A stretch of DNA of 64,000 nt from Sialis fuliginosa (GCA_961205875.1 OY540815.1:23497638-23561637), one strand, 5' to 3'; shown: positions 35,362-46,280, counted from the stretch's first letter. Translations and numbers: made by a program. The notes: generated by a model not told the origin, from the letters alone.

Positions 35362-35565
35362 GTCGACCTCAACCGACAGTTTCCTGGTTCATCAATGAAC
35401 GTTTGGCTGACGGCAGACTCACTGAAACTCACGATAATGTGATCGTGAGTCGACTGGAAGTCCCGCGTGTCCGAAGACACCATCTGAATGCTACATTCAA
35501 GTGTCAGGCTTCAAACACAAAGCTTCGACTGCCTTTCGAGAAAACTATCCGATTAGAATTACTCT
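35362..35565 (+). CDS. Sidestep-like receptor, internal exon (end of Ig2)
   Basis: Internal exon of an immunoglobulin-superfamily membrane protein, most like the insect Sidestep family, which acts in axon guidance through Beat partners. Acceptor 'TTTTATTCCAG' precedes it and donor CTCT|GTAAGT follows; both introns are phase 1. It encodes 68 residues starting (G)RPQPTVSWF, with the core Trp at 9, a strand VIVSRLEVPRV at about 27-37, sequon NAT at 43-45 and FKCQASN with the core Cys at 48. The GRPxPxVxW...CQASN pattern is what I recall from Sidestep Ig2. The Ig2 half with the first Cys must be in an upstream exon, not found here. The phase matches the exon at 40497 exactly. An antisense frame across it is a shadow. 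Confidence 0.85.
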
Positions 35566-35831
35566 GTAAGTATAATATTATCTTATACTATAACTATCCC
35601 TTGGTTTCGTCCGCGACTAGGGAAGTTACTTTTGAGGGGCAGGTGGTGGGGTAAGACGCAGTCAGTTTCGTAGTAAAAAAAAATATTTTCGGGGGTGGGG
35701 GCGGGTAATACATATGAGTTAAATTTTTTTAAGGTGTTGTTTTCTCAAAACATACGTTTTTTTAGAACACTGAATTTTCGGGAGGGGGGGGTCTTACTAT
35801 TACTTTTTTAAATTCTTATATAAATATTTAT
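35566..35831. other. Intron start, G-rich patches
   Basis: Follows the donor site. Contains 'GGGGGTGGGGGCGGG' near 35692 and 'GGGAGGGGGGGG' near 35781. No further coding sequence. Confidence 0.6.
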
Positions 35832-37095
35832 ATAGTGACTAAATGATTCTACGTCTTATTTTCTTGTATTTTAGTCGATATTTGTATGACGAGTTGAAGT
35901 TCACTGCAGGAAATTTCACTAAAAATTTTTGAATTTTTGATTTCGTTAAAAGTATGTTTATTGTATAGAAAATGACGTGAAAAGTTGTTTGTTTCAAACC
36001 GCAGGTCTGTATCTCAAACCGTTCTCGAGATATAGCCTCTCAAAGTTTTAGTTTTTTCAATTTTTTGGAGAAAAAAGGCCATAACTTTTGAACGCGTAGT
36101 CGGAATTGATTTTAGTTGACGGATTTGAAATCAGCGTGTCAAAATCTATATAATAACATGTATAATACTTTAAAATCCAACAAAAAAATTTTGGTCAAAA
36201 ATCGAAATTTTTTTAAGGTATACCCCTTTGAATTTTTTCGATTTTTCGCGAAATTTTTTTTTCAGAGTTTTAAGGTATTATACATGTCATTATACAGATT
36301 TTGACACGCTGATTTCAAATCCGTCAACTAAAATCAATTCCGACTACGCGTTCAAAAGTTATGGCCTTTTTTCTCCAAAAAATTGAAAAAACTAAAACTT
36401 TGAGAGGCTATATCTCGAGAACCGTTCTCGAGATATAGCCTCTCAAAGTTTTAGTTTTTTCAATTTTTTGGAGAAAAAAGGCCATAACTTTTGAACGCGT
36501 AGTCGGAATTGATTTTAGTTGACGGATTTGAAATCAGCGTGTCAAAATCTATATAATAACATGTATAATACTTTAAAATCCAACAAAAAAATTTTGGTCA
36601 AAAATCGAAATTTTTTTAAGGTATACCCTTTTGAATTTTTTCGATTTTTCGCGAAATTTTTTTTTCAGAGTTTTAAGGTATTATACATGTCATTATACAG
36701 ATTTTGACACGCTGATTTCAAATCCGTCAACTAAAATCAATTCCGACTACGCGTTCAAAAGTTATGGCCTTTTTTCTCCAAAAAATTGAAAAAACTAAAA
36801 CTTTGAGAGGCTATATCTCGAGAACGGTTAGAGATACAGACCTGCGGTTTGAAACAAACAACTTTTCACGTCATTTTCTATACAATAAACATACTTTTAA
36901 CGAAATCAAAAATTCTAAATTTTTTTGTGAAATTTCCTGCAGTAAACTTCAACTCGTCATACAAATATCGACTAAAATACAAGAAAATAAGACGTAGAGG
37001 TAATGTAGTTTTATAACTGAGCCTAAAAATTAATATTAAATGCTATTTTTGATTAAAATGTTTGAGTTACGCATAAAGACGAATATTCTAATAAT
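35832..37095. repeat. Family C long hairpin, copy 2, internally duplicated
   Basis: Left flank 'TATAGTGACTAAATGATTC', then 'ACGTCTTATTTTCTTGTATT'. The right end mirrors it up to 'CAAGAAAATAAGACGTAGAG' near 36996, followed by 'GTTTTATAACTGAGCC' and 'TTGAGTTACGCATAAAGACG', the inverted flank of copy 1. The inner palindrome occurs twice: 36021-36423 and 36424-36826, 403 bp apart and alike except for one base I could spot (CCCCTTTG / CCCTTTTG). Two identical 62-codon frames and one 77-codon frame come from this symmetry. Confidence 0.92.
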
Positions 37096-37972
37096 ATTTT
37101 TAAATTATTTATTAACTGAAAACACAGATTTGTATTAATTTACCCATAAAGTAAAGGAAGCACTGCTTCCATGGACGCTTCGCCACTGATATAGAATTGT
37201 ATAACTAGTAGACTAATTTATTTGTATGTTAAAAAATAAAAAATTTCTGCAACCTAAAAATTACCCTCCCTCTCTCGGTCCATGTTATTTAACGCCAACA
37301 ACTGAACTTTAAAATTTATTTTCTTAAAAACGAGTTGGTCAAAAAATCTGAAATTTCAGTATTTAAACAATTATAAGAAATTTCAACTGGTTTGATGTAA
37401 CTTCCCAGCCTCCTTAGTTTTTCCTTTCGCGTTGTTGTTGTTTATTATGTAACAACATTCTCTCTTGTTCCAAGGAGAACATGATCGCTATTTTAATGTT
37501 TGTAAATGTTAATAAATTCATAAGTGCATTTACACAGAAAAATTAACTTTGTGTTTACCGGCATATCGCTAACGTAACCACTACATTATATATGGCTCCA
37601 CCTTCAATGTACAGCAATTTTCTATTTACCCTCTTCCTACATTTTACAATACACTCACAATACACGTATGCATATCTAGAACAGTGGCGTAGGACTATTA
37701 AATATTTATAATTAATATCTTGAAAACAGTTCGTTATACCAAAAAATATTTAGAACATAAATTGTAGATAATAATTTTTATTTAAATTACTTTTATGAAT
37801 CGTTTAAAAATCTTTTAAATATAATATTAGTTTTGAAATAACGAATTTTAAGAATTAAATTTCAGCTGGTTAAAATAATAATAACCATATTCAAATTAGT
37901 TTTTGATGAAAGGATTGTAACTACTAAAGGGTTAATTGTAATGATTTGGATTTTTAATACTAATCACTAAAT
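37096..37972. other. Intron, non-coding
   Basis: 'GACGCTTCGCCACTG' at 37180-37194 and 'CAGTGGCGTAGGACTA' at 37685 are hAT-like ends. A third, 'GAGCACGCCACTG', lies near 38624, so a hAT element interrupted by the family A copy at 37973 is possible, though no target duplication supports it. Confidence 0.4.
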
Positions 37973-38474
37973 AAGGTACTGGCACCAGTCTTGGATATAA
38001 CCCCAGTAATGGCTATTTTTTAAATTAAATGTACTGCATTCGTTGATATTTGATTACTACCATTTCTGAATATCAATCTATATACATTTAACTGTCTTGC
38101 AGCGTAATTTGATGACAATCGGCCAATAGGTGTCAAAATGGAGGACATTTAAGCTAATTAGTATAATTTATTTATTAATTATTATAGTAACTGCTTTACA
38201 TTGTTTCAAATTTGAAGATTCTTTCTTTTATATCTTTTGTGTCATGGTACTTTTCATTTTGTAATCATTAGCAAGTGTCCATCACTGCACTTTATCCATA
38301 AAAACATAAAACAAAATAAAAAAAACTATATTTGCGAACTTTGATAATTAAATTGATTAAATAAAGAGTTACTTATTTTATTAATAATATGAGTTCACGA
38401 GAATTACAAAAAAGAAACCCGTCAATCACAAAAACAGTCAACTTTGCTCTTATAGCGGCCATAACTGGTACCTT
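37973..38474 (+). mobile_element. Family A MITE, nearly full-length
   Basis: Left AAGGTACTGGCACCAGTC, right 'GCGGCCATAACTGGTACC'. It lacks some internal blocks ('ACTGGTTTTACTTTATCC'). Confidence 0.9.
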
Positions 38475-39096
38475 TTATACTAATTACGAGTATATGATTT
38501 AAAAAAAACTGTTTCTAATATTAATAAATCTATGAAAAAATGCATTTAATCATTTCGATACCCCCCCCCCCTCTCAAAAAAAATATATATTATAATTAGT
38601 ATAAAATTAGCGAGCACGCCACTGTTTATTATACATATCGCTGCTTACAACGAAAGTACACACGAAATTTTCTCGATAGTGTGATGAAATATACGATCCC
38701 ATGATAAGTATTGGCTTTCCAGCCGCCCTTTACCTCGCCCCCCCCTGCTCCCCCCTCCCCCATCGGCCCCATGAGTGATGGGCACAGTTTACGTAGCTTG
38801 AAGCTTCACACATCATTTCAACTACTTGTTAAGATAAGCTTTTACTTCGCTACTGACGTACTGATACTTTCTGGAAATAGCTTCTTATTTTGTGTATGGC
38901 TGCTGTACAAGTTCTATCTGCTCCTGCACTGGTGATTTCTTTGTTAATCCTTGTAATAAGCTGGATCCTTGATTTAATGAATGCTACGTTTTATGTTGTT
39001 GTTTTTTTTTCTTATCGACGCACTGGCTGTAGCTAGTGTAATGTTTTAATTTATTGTATTATACTAGAAGGATTGGAAGCTTTCATAAAATATCTG
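38475..39096. other. Intron, non-coding
   Basis: C runs near 38562 and a pyrimidine-rich 'CCTCGCCCCCCCCTGCTC'-like patch near 38735. A 74-codon frame at 38711 has no domain and starts in that low-complexity run. No exon. Confidence 0.45.
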
Positions 39097-39304
39097 CCAT
39101 GGGAGTTACGGGACTTTCTTATACGTAATACAGTAAAAAGTGCACGTGATTTTTATTTTATTAAAACATATTACTGTATAGAGCTTACAGACCGACAGAC
39201 GGACACCATGGGAGCCAGGGGACTTTCTTATACGTAATACAGTGAAGAGTGCACGTGATTTTTATTTTATTAAGACATATTACTTACAGACCGACAGACG
39301 GACA
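39097..39304. repeat. Direct duplication, 109-bp period
   Basis: 'CCATGGGAGTTACGGGAC' at 39097 and 'CCATGGGAGCCAGGGGAC' at 39206. Both run through 'TTTCTTATACGTAATACAGT' and 'GTGCACGTGATTTTTATTTT' to 'CAGACCGACAGACGGACAC'. Confidence 0.9.
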
Positions 39305-39680
39305 CAGACATATAGAATGGTTTCAGGGAAAAATCCGGATTTTGAAAAAAATCGGTTTTACTGTATTATATTGAATAGTGAAAATTCTCGTATTGATCCA
39401 TAATTTTTGAGGTTTTTAGAAAAAAATATAATTTGTATTTATTTTTGTATTTTTGTATTTTTTAATAAAAATTATTGTACGTTCTTCCAATTTAATTTTT
39501 TTAAATCGTTCTGGCTAACTGAAAAAAGATAGAAAAAATGCATTGGACATAAACTATAGATATTAAAATTATCTACAACTTTTATCTAAAACATTTAAAT
39601 TATATAATCATATTTAAATAAATATTACAAGTGACATATCGTTGTAAAGTAGAGTAAAAAAACTATGGTATAGCCAACTT

Positions 39681-39749
39681 AAGGCCTCTATACACCACTC
39701 TATCTTCCGACAAATCAGCCCTGCAGATTGGGTGGTGTACAGAGGCCTT
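39681..39749. repeat. 69-bp hairpin, ~20-bp stem
   Basis: AAGGCCTCTATACACCACTC pairs with 'GGGTGGTGTACAGAGGCCTT', with one or two mismatches, around a 29-nt loop. Too short for a typical MITE; it could be a very small one or a structured RNA. Confidence 0.75.
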
Positions 39750-40496
39750 TAGAGGTCCATTAGAAAAACTAAAGTTAGGGCTTGTAACTCGGAAACTAAA
39801 AATGATATAAAAATTCTAAATACGCCAATCAATTCTACATAAAAAATACTTTAAGAAACCACAAACAAAGAGTACAGTCGCCTGCAGAACTCGTCTGGCA
39901 CCCTAAAGGCTAGAATCGCTTACAACAGATTCTAAATTTAAAGACAAACATCATCGGTTATCTTTTTCTATCAAGTTTAATATATTTAAATACTAAAATT
40001 CGGAATATCAAATATTTATTGCCACAAAATTTACGTATACAATTTTCAATAGATTACATAATAATTTAATTGCACAAATATATGTGAGTACTATAAACGA
40101 AGAGTAGCAAATTAATTTCAAAATATCTGTCTTGATTTGATGATTTAAATAATATAATAATCAAATGGGAGGAGCCTACTAAGTTTGTGATAAACGAAAA
40201 TGAATACAAACTGCAAGACCATTAATGCAAATCAACTTTGACAGAAAAGTTATTTTCAAATTTTCAGATTTTTGGATACACCGCCTCAACCACATACAAT
40301 TATTAATATTTTTTGATGTAGTAATACTCACCCCTTCCTTACAAATAATTCATCTCATATAACCGAATCTGTATCTCTCACCGTTTAGGAAATCTTGGAC
40401 ACCTTTATTACTTTTTCTTGACCGAATTATTCGTTCCCTACAATATCAAAACCCTAGGTATTGTTTAACATTATGACCGTTACGTAATTGTTACAG
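39750..40496. other. Intron; dispersed repeat at 40105-40225
   Basis: 'GATTTAAATAATATAATAAT', 'CAAATGGGAGGAGCCTACTA' and 'GTTTGTGATAAACGAAAATG' (40105-40225) recur at 42860-42985. Part also recurs inverted at 48645-48690. The region ends in the acceptor of the next exon. Confidence 0.6.
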
Positions 40497-40642
40497 TGCG
40501 GCCGCTGAGCGTGCGGATGTTACATAAGCCCCGACAGCTGATTGCGGACAGTGATTATATAATAACCTGCGAGGCGGTTGGGTCCAGGCCCAAGGCGCAG
40601 ATCTCCTGGATACGAGACGCCAGAAAGTTCCGCAGGGGAAAG
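40497..40642 (+). CDS. Sidestep-like receptor, internal exon (first half of Ig3)
   Basis: Acceptor 'TAATTGTTACAG', donor GGAAAG|GTACGT. The entry phase 1 completes a Leu codon (T|TG) split with the exon at 35565, giving LELL-L-RPLSVRML across the junction; the exit phase is 0. It encodes 49 residues including the split codon: an RPLSVRML linker strand, DYIITCEAVGSRPKAQISW with Cys at 25 and Trp at 38, then IRDARKFRRGK. 'RPLSVRIL...CxxxGSRPxAxIxWW' is the Ig3 opening that I know from Sidestep proteins; here the second Trp is Ile. Local GC is high for this window, as expected for coding sequence. A separate gene is unlikely given the matching phases. Confidence 0.87.
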
Positions 40643-40767
40643 GTACGTATCTATTCCCTTTATCTATGTATGTATGTAGTTTAATATAGTCTATGATATT
40701 GTTGGAATGAGATTTAAATAATATTGATGTAAATTGGAACAGGGGTCTCCAATAAACTTCTATAAAA

Positions 40768-41165
40768 CGGCTATTACACTATCAAAGAAATATGACAGTG
40801 TAATAAGTCAACTTTTATAATATTTATATGATCATGGCGACTACCAAGTTATCACTGACAGTTACAGTTACATAATTATTAATATATGAATATCAACAAA
40901 ATCCAGTATTATATGATAATCTTCTTATTGACTATAAAAACCCCAATACACGGTTGTAAATTTAAACCTCGATCGCGTCAATTGACGAACATCCACGCAC
41001 TGATATTCAAAAGGCACCAAAAAAGAAGAAAATATCCCTAGATAATATTGAGAAGATATTATCATATATTTTATGTAGTGTAATAAAACAAAATCTCGTA
41101 TTTTATCAAAGAAATATGATTAAATCTTTGTCAAAGATCTTTGACATATTTGACATATTTTCGAA
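40768..41165. mobile_element. Family E MITE, copy 2
   Basis: Starts CGGCTATTACACTATC and matches the 24681 copy ('CAATACACGGTTGTAAAT', 'GCGTCAATTGACGAACATCC', 'GTCAAAGATCTTTGACATAT'). An internal piece near the left end and the right terminus are missing. Confidence 0.85.
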
Positions 41166-41489
41166 AGAACTTCTAAAATTCCAAATTCAAGTAAAGTCTG
41201 CTTGAAATCAGAATCAATTTCTGATAGATTGTAGTTGCTAAGTTTCACTCGAAGCCATATTTTATTTACATACATTATTACATTATCTTTAATTTTATTT
41301 TATTTTTTAAACTTGCTAAAAATAATACTACATAAATAAATTTTTCAATAAATCCGGTTTGGTTAAAGATGTCATAACTCTTACTGGAGTATCTCTATTT
41401 AGTCTTACTTGTTGTACATTATTCCAAACATTGTTGTTTCTATTTAATATAGGTAAAATCGAAATTCGATTACAATCGTTTTTTTGTGT

Positions 41490-41900
41490 TCAATTTCATA
41501 CTGAATGCAAAAGTGTGTCTGTCTGTTTGTGACCATTTTACGACTAAACTGCTGAACTGATTTTAATGAAATTTGGCAGGGAAATAGCTATCAACCTGAA
41601 GAAGGGCATAGGCTACTTTTCGAAAATTGTATCCCAAAAATGTATTATATAAAAAAATGTGTGTGTGACATTTATATGTATTTACGTGCGACCTGTTTTA
41701 TCGACTATAAGTTTGTTGCCTTTTCACGGCTAAACTACTGAACCGATTTTGATGAAATTTGCCAGGGAAATAGGTTGTAACCTAAGGAAGGATAAAGGCT
41801 ACTTTTTATTCAGAAAAAATGGATGTGTGATTGTAAGCGCGTGCAAATGCAAAACTAAAAACCTGTTTTATCGACTATCATAACAAAAATCTGTATTATT
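41490..41900 (+). repeat. Insect repeat tail, two diverged copies
   Basis: 'ACTGATTTTAATGAAATTTG' at 41560s and 'ACCGATTTTGATGAAATTTG' at 41745. Both follow a 'GACTAAACTGCTGAAC'-type lead and precede 'AGGGAAATAG' and 'GGCTACTTTT'. They are duplicated fragments of one SINE/LINE-like tail. Confidence 0.7.
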
Positions 41901-42451
41901 TTGTATAGCCTGTATAGCTTCTCAATAATAAAGAAATAATATGGAATGTATTTATTAAAATTATAACGTTAACATCTCATTGTTGCTATCTGCCTACGTA
42001 AAACATAATATTATCTCAGATTATGTGCGTGTGTATTGGAACAGTCGCAAGGGGCGCCGAGGGGGTAGAAGGGGGTGTTTTGAGAGGTCGCCGCCCGGTA
42101 GAAGGGTTTAATGCATTGTCGGCGCTATGCCATCAACTGTAAATGCTAAAGCAAACACAATGGGGGAAATCGAAAACGGGTTCGCTTAAGTAAAGGTGGA
42201 TGTGTATGTGTGGGGTGTGTGTGTGTGAGTGTTTGTATTTAAAATTCCGGTGTGGTGGAAATTTATTTGTTGTAGCCAGATGTAAATTTTAATTAATATC
42301 GAATAGGAGAAAGGTAATAATAAGCATAATTGTAAATTTTTAATGAATATATATTATAATATAAGTACAGGTAAACGTCGTTTTACGCCGGGGTTCCGTT
42401 CCGAGAGGCACCGGCATTAAATGAAAACAAATATAATGGATGATATAATTT
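41901..42451. other. Intron; GC-rich patch 42040-42210
   Basis: 'CAAGGGGCGCCGAGGGGGTA', 'GGTCGCCGCCCGGTAGAAGG' and 'GTTTAATGCATTGTCGGCGC' form an isolated GC-rich, apparently single-copy block between Ig3 exons, followed by a GT-rich microsatellite. Function unknown. Confidence 0.4.
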
Positions 42452-42571
42452 ATCGAAAGATACGAGAAGCATTGTGATCGTTTCAGATTGAGACAAAAAA
42501 AATGTTCTCCGATTTCAAAATTTTAAATTGATCTATCCGTTTCACGTCAAGACAAACACTTTTCGTTCCGT

Positions 42572-42602
<31 letters not shown>

Positions 42603-42855
42603 CCCTGAATCCTTGTCACACGCATAAATCATGAACCACTGAACCGATATTATTGAAATTTGGTCGGATGGTTGGGTCTGGCTTGAGGACGGTCTCATTT
42701 CAAAATCGTATGTAAGGGGGAGGGGTGACACCCCAAAATATTCATTTTTTCAAGATATCTCAAGAACGACACATGTAACATGAAAATTTAATAGAATATT
42801 TTTTGTAGAGCATTAAATTTCCTATAATATGGGTCTACAACATTTGTTGTAAAAT
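42452..42855 (-). repeat. Family B element (minus), 3' part
   Basis: Reverse reading: 'CGAAAGATACGAGAAGC', 'CCCCTGAATCCTTGTCACAC', 'GAACCACTGAACCGATATTA', 'GGGGTGACACCCCAAAATAT'. A (TGTC/CGTC)n run is embedded at 42570-42601. The GCTTCCTCG side is missing. Confidence 0.8.
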
Positions 42856-42859
42856 ATCT

Positions 42860-42985
42860 GTCTTTGTTTGGTACATGGAGAAATGATTTAAATATTATAA
42901 TAATCAAATGGGAGGAGCCTACTATGTTTGTGATAAGCGAATTTGAATGAAAACTGGTCGATCACTTCTGCATGCGACAGTACCT
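42860..42985. repeat. Dispersed repeat, GGAGGAGCCTACTA family
   Basis: Matches 40105-40225: 'AAATATTATAATAATCAAAT', 'GGGAGGAGCCTACTATGTTT', 'GTGATAAGCGAATTTGAAT'. It adjoins the family B copy; part of it recurs inverted near 48650. Confidence 0.65.
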
Positions 42986-43372
42986 ATTTATTAAAGTCTT
43001 TCGCGTATCATGTTTTTTAATGTATTTTTTTTTTATAATTTTTTTTAATTGTGAATTTTGCCACATTCCGGTTCTGGCGTTATGTAATGTCGAGCAATAA
43101 AAGTAACCACAAATGCATAATCATCTGTGTCTGAGGAGCTCTCTCGACTTGAGTACCCGTCGACTGCATCTGGCAGTCGGTCTTCAACTATTGCGGTTCA
43201 ACAAAAGTCACAAGAATCATTTTAACTTTGTAAAACAAACATTCCTGTCTTAATTGCAACATTCATAAGTCGAATTGACTAACTGCGTTTACTTATTTTG
43301 AATACTCAATTAGCGAGGAACTCTATTTAAAAAAAATCGATAAAAATATTCCAATAATACTTTAAAACTAAT

Positions 43373-43511
43373 ATGGATCTTGGCTTCTGGGTGTAAGCCG
43401 TGTTATCGGCAGTAAACATCTTCAGGGCTCTTCTAAACGAAATAATAAGTTTACTGCAATGTGTGACGAAACATTGGCCGATAACACGACCAAACCGAAG
43501 CCAAGATCCAT
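43373..43511. mobile_element. Family G hairpin, Penelope-like terminus
   Basis: ATGGATCTTGGCTTCTGG and 'CCGAAGCCAAGATCCAT' are inverted. Inside, 'GCCGTGTTATCGGCAG' mirrors 'GCCGATAACACGACC'. 'TGTGTGACGAAACATTGGCC' resembles the terminal 'GAAACGTTGG' of many Penelope-like elements. A second copy is at 53912. Non-coding. Confidence 0.75.
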
Positions 43512-43528
43512 TTAAAAACTATCATAAT

Positions 43529-43868
43529 CTAGCTGTACTCGCGGCTTCACTCGCGTGTACTACGGAATTATTATTTAGGATTTTTGAAAAATATAGTTGA
43601 ATTATTTTATATTTTTTTATTCTACACAATTCTTTACTACATTATATTTTTCAATATTTAATTGTTTAGGCAGCGTATTGCAAAAGAGCACTATTATCGT
43701 CATTGCTTATTTCTTATGTTACCTATCATAACAAAATATAGACTAAAACCTGAACAAAGAACATATTTATTAATAAAAAAAAAACGTTAATTAGGATAAG
43801 TGGTTCTCGAGTTATGAGCCCACTAACGGACAGACAGACAGACCTTGCGTTTGTTTTATAATATATAT
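43529..43868 (+). repeat. SINE-like repeat, CTAGCTGTACCC family
   Basis: 'CTAGCTGTACTCGCGGCTTC', 'CTACGGAATTATTATTTAGG', 'GGCAGCGTATTGCAAA', 'AGTGGTTCTCGAGTTATGAG', then a (CAGA)n tract and TA-rich tail. It sits directly after the family G hairpin. Confidence 0.75.
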
Positions 43869-44169
43869 ATGTAGATGTATCCACCCCCCTTTTTAACCCC
43901 TAAAAACTGGTCCTGTATTAAGCTAATAACACTTATAAAAAAATATTCTATGCCTCGTCTTATGTATATTTTCCAACTAACTTTTTGGTTGTTTGAAACC
44001 CCTTGCGTGCAAAACTTTTCTATATCCTTTCGATGTTTAGAAAAACAACTTGTTTTTCCAGTGTTTAAATGTACTTTTGTGACTGGAGGAAACAATGGGA
44101 AATATAATCGCAAATATGCACTTTTTATATTTTGTTTTTCAAATAATAGCATGCCCGCGTTTTATATAC

Positions 44170-44482
44170 AGTGTATTCCAAGTTGATTAAGACATAGGAA
44201 ATATAACATGAGGGCAATTAGAAGTGTTGTAGTAGCCTTTGGTCAAATTTAACGATGTGTGATTGGTGCATTTTGAAATGCCGCCACAAAATTTAATAAA
44301 ATAGTCATTAGTATTTTGTTTTCAAATTTATTCGAGTTGAAAACAAAATACTGTTGATAAATTTAAAATTTATCAGTTAGTTTTGAGGCGGCGTTTTAAA
44401 ATGCACGAATCACACATCGTTAAATTTGACCAAAGGTTATTACAACATTTCTAATTGTCCCCATGTTAAATTTCCTATGTCT
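44170..44482. mobile_element. Family F hairpin MITE, copy 2 (both ends)
   Basis: Left 'TTAAGACATAGGAAATATAA' and right 'GTTAAATTTCCTATGTCTAA' are inverted, with the inner 'TTAGAAGTGTTGTAGTAGCC' and 'GGTTATTACAACATTTCTAA' extending the arms. Compared with the 28070 copy, about 50 bp of the centre is missing. Confidence 0.88.
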
Positions 44483-45585
44483 AAAGTTAGACATACGAAC
44501 TTTTATATAAAACTAATTGCACTTGACAAAATGTTCACAAATATTTTAGACGCATTTGTTTTTACTTGCGCAGCTAATTTATTCACTGCTCAGCCGTTTT
44601 GAGTGATAGCGTAATTATATATACCCTATGAGGTTTCAAGGAATTCGTTAGTATAAATTTCATCAAACTCGGTTCAGTAGTGTTCAAACACGATTCTTTA
44701 TAAGAAGTATAAACGATTAGTAAAATTTAATCTGTTTATTTCTATTTTATTTTAGTATATAAAAATTTTATGTGATATATTTGCAGACGGTTTTAATATT
44801 AATTAAATTCATCATCGTATTTTATCTAACATAAAGTAAAGCTAGATGTAGCAATTTCAAGATGTGCTTTATACTTATAATTTATTATAAATAACAATAC
44901 ATTTGCTGAATGTATTAATATCAAGTAAATCGATCCTTTTAACCCAATTAACTTGAAATTAGTAGCAACAATAATACACAGAAGAGATAGTTATTCTGTA
45001 TTATGAAGCAACACAATAGTAGCACCCATCTTATCTGACAGACAACATTCATTTATTTTCCTTCTATCTCCTACAATATCTGTGTTATTCAAAATTTTAT
45101 TCATTTGAAATAATATGACTTCAAAATACGATTTTATTTCGAAATAATCACAGGTAAAACCGTAGGAGAATTTCTAATATTATAAACGATAACATAAACT
45201 ATAAAAAAACATATTTTTTATATATAAATAGTGTATAAAATAATATTACCTTTTTCTTAATACATTTCCGATCGAATTATTTACCTTTGTTTCATTTTTA
45301 TGTATTTAAAATCATTAATACGGGCCTGCACAAATATTCAATATCAATTATTTTATAACCTACACTTGCTAATAGTGAAATTTTCGGTAAGATCAGTTGA
45401 GCAATTTTCGTTTCTAGTCAGAAAAATACTAAAAAAAATATTTTTAAATTTTTCAATAACAGTATATATTTACTCAAAAAACACCACTGAATTTAAAAAA
45501 AAACATAACTTTAAAGATTAGAATATCCTATACAAATATTTTTAATACTTCTGGCATATACATACACATATAATTTCTTTATGAT
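44483..45585. other. Intron, non-coding
   Basis: A repeat tail 'CAAACTCGGTTCAGTAGTG' is near 44670. 'TAATACGGGCCTGCACAAAT' near 45317 is shared with 21897. No exon. Confidence 0.45.
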
Positions 45586-45699
45586 CAACCAAAACCTCAA
45601 AATTATTAAAAGTTGGTTGAAGATGTAAACATTTTGTGGACCCAACCAAAACCTCAAAATTATTAAAAGTTAGTTCAAGATGTAGACATTTTGTGGACC
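45586..45699. repeat. Two tandem copies of a 57-bp unit
   Basis: 'CAACCAAAACCTCAAAATTA' at 45586 and 45643, each followed by 'TTAAAAGTT' and 'CATTTTGTGGACC'. Because 57 is a multiple of three, the minus strand shows a 19-residue peptide repeat (TFNNFEVLV...STKCLHL), within a 70-codon frame that otherwise has no known domain. Confidence 0.85.
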
Positions 45700-46280
45700 G
45701 CTGGCACACACGTCCGTGGCTAGAAGTTCTATCTATCGTCGACTGTATTCCCATTTATCGACGAAACATAAAACAAGAATGGCTCAAAAGCATCCCATAG
45801 AACAAATAAGCCTACATGTGCAAGATTACCTTTTCCAAACTGTAGGGGTTAGAAATAAAGTCCACACTCATCCCCTTCACCCCCCAACCCCTCTCCAACA
45901 TTCTAGCTTATTCGGTGCAATTTATTTTTTGTAAACCTAGCGGTTTGTTTGAATATTATATTTTATCTAACACAAACTTAAAAATTTGGGTTCTGCTATA
46001 TTTGGTAAATTAAATAATATAGAAGTACATACGCTAAGATAATAATTAGGGTTTGTAGATGAAGAGTAGTGTGTTTTTCAAAATCGGCAAATGCCCGAGC
46101 AATTGACTGTTCTAAAAATATACGTATCAATGCCATTAATTAAAAAAAAATATTTAAAATAACATATAAATAAATACCTTTTTGATTTGTTCTTTTCTAT
46201 TATAAAATACTAATAATCTTTTTTCTCAATACGTGCCTGACCTATTTACATGTAATAATTACAAATATTTCATAAATCTC
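45700..46280. other. Intron, non-coding
   Basis: No exon. It may include decayed upstream Penelope sequence, but no reverse-transcriptase motif could be read. Confidence 0.4.

Noticed and set aside
35292..35483. Minus-strand frame over the first Ig exon
   Set aside because: Shadow of the plus-strand exon, whose splice sites and Ig motifs are clear. The minus frame at 50016-50291 is the same case.
37685..38624. hAT element CAGTGGCGTAGG...GCACGCCACTG interrupted by a family A MITE
   Set aside because: Ends are plausible but flanks show no 8-bp duplication, and other CAGTGGCG words occur nearby.
38711..38935. 74-codon frame starting MAFQPPFTSPPPAPP
   Set aside because: Begins in a C-rich low-complexity run, has no domain or splice signals.
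43856..44186. Overlapping ~100-codon frames on both strands
   Set aside because: No domain; they overlap each other and run into the family F hairpin element.
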